NCBI GenBank assembly: GCA_049589355.1
Contig: JBAWAP010000420.1
Span: forward strand, 1 to 7,399
DNA: 7,399 nucleotides
Direction: 5' to 3'
From: JBAWAP01 sp049589355
Lineage (GTDB): Bacteria > Chloroflexota > Anaerolineae > VGOG01
Of this stretch, positions 6,715 to 7,399 are shown piece after piece. How positions within the stretch are numbered: position 1 is the stretch's first letter; every line of letters starts with the position of its first letter. The translations under genes were made by a program, and so were the position numbers. Under the pieces are notes generated by a model. That model was not told where the DNA came from, made no database searches, and was given only the letters and a program-made list of their open reading frames with translations.

Positions 6715-6773
6715 CGATTGGCGCATCAGCCGCCGCCGGGTGAAACGACGTACCCTTCAATCAAAGACGCGCC
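6709..6773 (-). repeat. One-sided or degenerate attC at the head of the cassettes
   Basis: On the minus strand a canonical R' core GTTAGGC (6709-6715) is preceded by GATGCGCC (6720-6727). This can pair with GGCGCGTC (6766-6773) through eight base pairs including one G-T wobble, giving an L'/L''-like hairpin. No RYYYAAC core follows at the expected place beyond 6773; the sequence there reads GGTTATGC. The site may be a decayed attC of a lost or disrupted upstream cassette. Because attI needs only one core, it could instead be the attI end of the array, though no integrase is visible. Confidence 0.5.
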
Positions 6774-6829
6774 GCATAACCAAGACCGGCAACAATGGGA
6801 ACCTCGATCAGGCAGTCGGCTGGTAGGGT

Positions 6830-7350
6830 CAGGGGATGGCACCTGGGATATCACCTCCTGGTTTCCATCCTCTGCCACCTCGAACCGTACGTGAGGTTTT
6901 CCCTCATACGGCTCTCCAACAGCCTTCTTCCTGTGGCTTTCGTAGTTCCCGTCACTGCCGCCTTATCAGCCTGCCACATCAGGCCAGCACCAATGTCAGT
7001 CACTACTTGGCACACAGACATAGTCCGCGCTGACGTTCTCGTGATCTCACTCTGGGTGTGGTTGTCCCGCATCCTGTGCGGGCATGCACCGTCACTTACC
7101 GTCCCGCTTGACACGGCTGAAGCAGGGTCCCTTCCCTCCGATGAGGTTATGCTGTCCTCACCATCATCAGTACTATGAACCCCTCCGACTTCTCACAGAG
7201 CATCTCCCTGAACTTCACCTCCTCGGCTTATATCAGCGATTACAATGGTTGTGGGCCACCGACCACGTGAGACCTCTCCTGTTCCACCAACGACTTTCCC
7301 AACATCCCGCCCTCCCTACGCCGGGGAGTTCTTCGGTGCTGCACTTCCAG
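6830..7350 (-). mobile_element. Group II intron 3' part, apparently without reverse transcriptase
   Basis: The element is identified by its domain V (6882-6914). Further upstream on the minus strand, about 7020-7350, the sequence has the general look of intron leader around domain IV, for example the stretch near 7165-7185 reading GAAGTCGGAGGGGTTCATAG, which I associate with bacterial group II introns. In an intact mobile intron the reverse transcriptase/maturase frame ends shortly before domain V. Here no such frame exists: the only open frame (87 codons, 6851-7114) has no YADD, maturase or HNH motif and runs through domain V. The 5' end (GUGYG) is not assignable; a GTGCG at 7381-7385 is possible but unsupported. 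The 3' end should lie near 6815-6840. Both limits are approximate. Confidence 0.6.
6835..6914 (-). ncRNA. Group II intron domains V and VI
   Basis: Domain V (6882-6914, 33 nt) starts GAGCCGTATGAGG and ends CCTCACGTACGGTTC. GAGCCGTA pairs with TACGGTTC, a two-base CG bulge follows, then TGAGG pairs with CCTCA around a GAAAA loop. The catalytic AGC triad (positions 2-4) is intact. Immediately 3', GGTGGCA (6873-6879) pairs with TGCCATC (6835-6841), with GGAT/ATCC pairing possible inside; this is a domain VI candidate that would carry the branch-point A. I cannot place the branch point exactly. Confidence 0.88.
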
Positions 7351-7356
7351 AGCCTG

Positions 7357-7375
7357 CCCTGAGCGCAGCGAAGGG
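7357..7375. repeat. CCCTGAGCGCAGCGAAGGG short repeat unit
   Basis: This 19-base partly palindromic motif (CCCT...AGGG ends), set in GCCTG...TTCTTCG, resembles a short dispersed repeat I recall from many environmental bacterial genomes. Only one copy is in the window, so its repeat nature rests on recollection. It may mark where the intron's 5' part was truncated. Confidence 0.35.
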
Positions 7376-7399
7376 TTCTTCGCACCTTCCATGGCCTTC

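Noticed and set aside
6851..7114. 87-codon minus-strand frame
   Set aside because: It reads through domain V of the intron, so the RNA structure explains the sequence. It shows no reverse transcriptase, maturase or HNH motif.
6795..7362. Plus-strand frames of 127, 65 and 92 codons
   Set aside because: They lie over the group II intron region on the opposite strand, overlap one another, and have no known motifs.
1..7399. CRISPR array, tRNA, rRNA, integrase gene or insertion sequence transposase
   Set aside because: I found no regularly spaced direct repeats, no tRNA cloverleaf with a T-loop signature, no rRNA-like conserved blocks, and no tyrosine recombinase or transposase motifs in any frame.

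Overview
This window most likely comes from a Chloroflexota bacterium (Anaerolineae-like), probably an environmental or metagenomic genome. The main taxonomic clue is a small secreted protein ending in LYLPLVLRNY, a C-terminal signature I associate with exported Chloroflexota proteins. This placement is an inference. All credible genes lie on the minus strand, so the window reads functionally from right (7399) to left (1).

Layout in reading order. (1) About 6830-7350 holds the 3' part of a group II intron: an unmistakable domain V at 6882-6914, a domain VI-like hairpin next to it, and no reverse-transcriptase frame upstream, so it looks ORF-less or decayed. (2) From 6714 down to 3310 there are three tandem integron-type gene cassettes, each a single minus-strand gene followed by an attC-like site: a secreted protein (5994-6671), a DUF4062 protein (4498-5667, with its own strong promoter) and a HEPN-like protein (3386-4309). 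The cassettes are supported by a strict internal test: in all three, the R'' core of the attC is the exact reverse complement of the R' core at the opposite end of the same cassette. That is what insertion of circular cassettes by an integron integrase should leave. (3) From 3182 leftward lies a GC-rich operon: a possible 21-residue leader ORF overlapping by ATGA a large helicase-nuclease restriction protein (58-3120, 1020 aa, BPTD_3080 / type III Res-like), then the first bases of another gene with a strong ribosome binding site at the left edge.

Taken together, the window looks like an integron cassette array running into a restriction-type defence operon. The HEPN-like and DUF4062 genes belong to families common in bacterial conflict systems, so this may be a cassette-borne defence island. 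No integrase gene, attI site, methyltransferase, tRNA, rRNA or CRISPR array is visible. The GC-rich restriction gene has large ORFs on its opposite strand; these are shadows.
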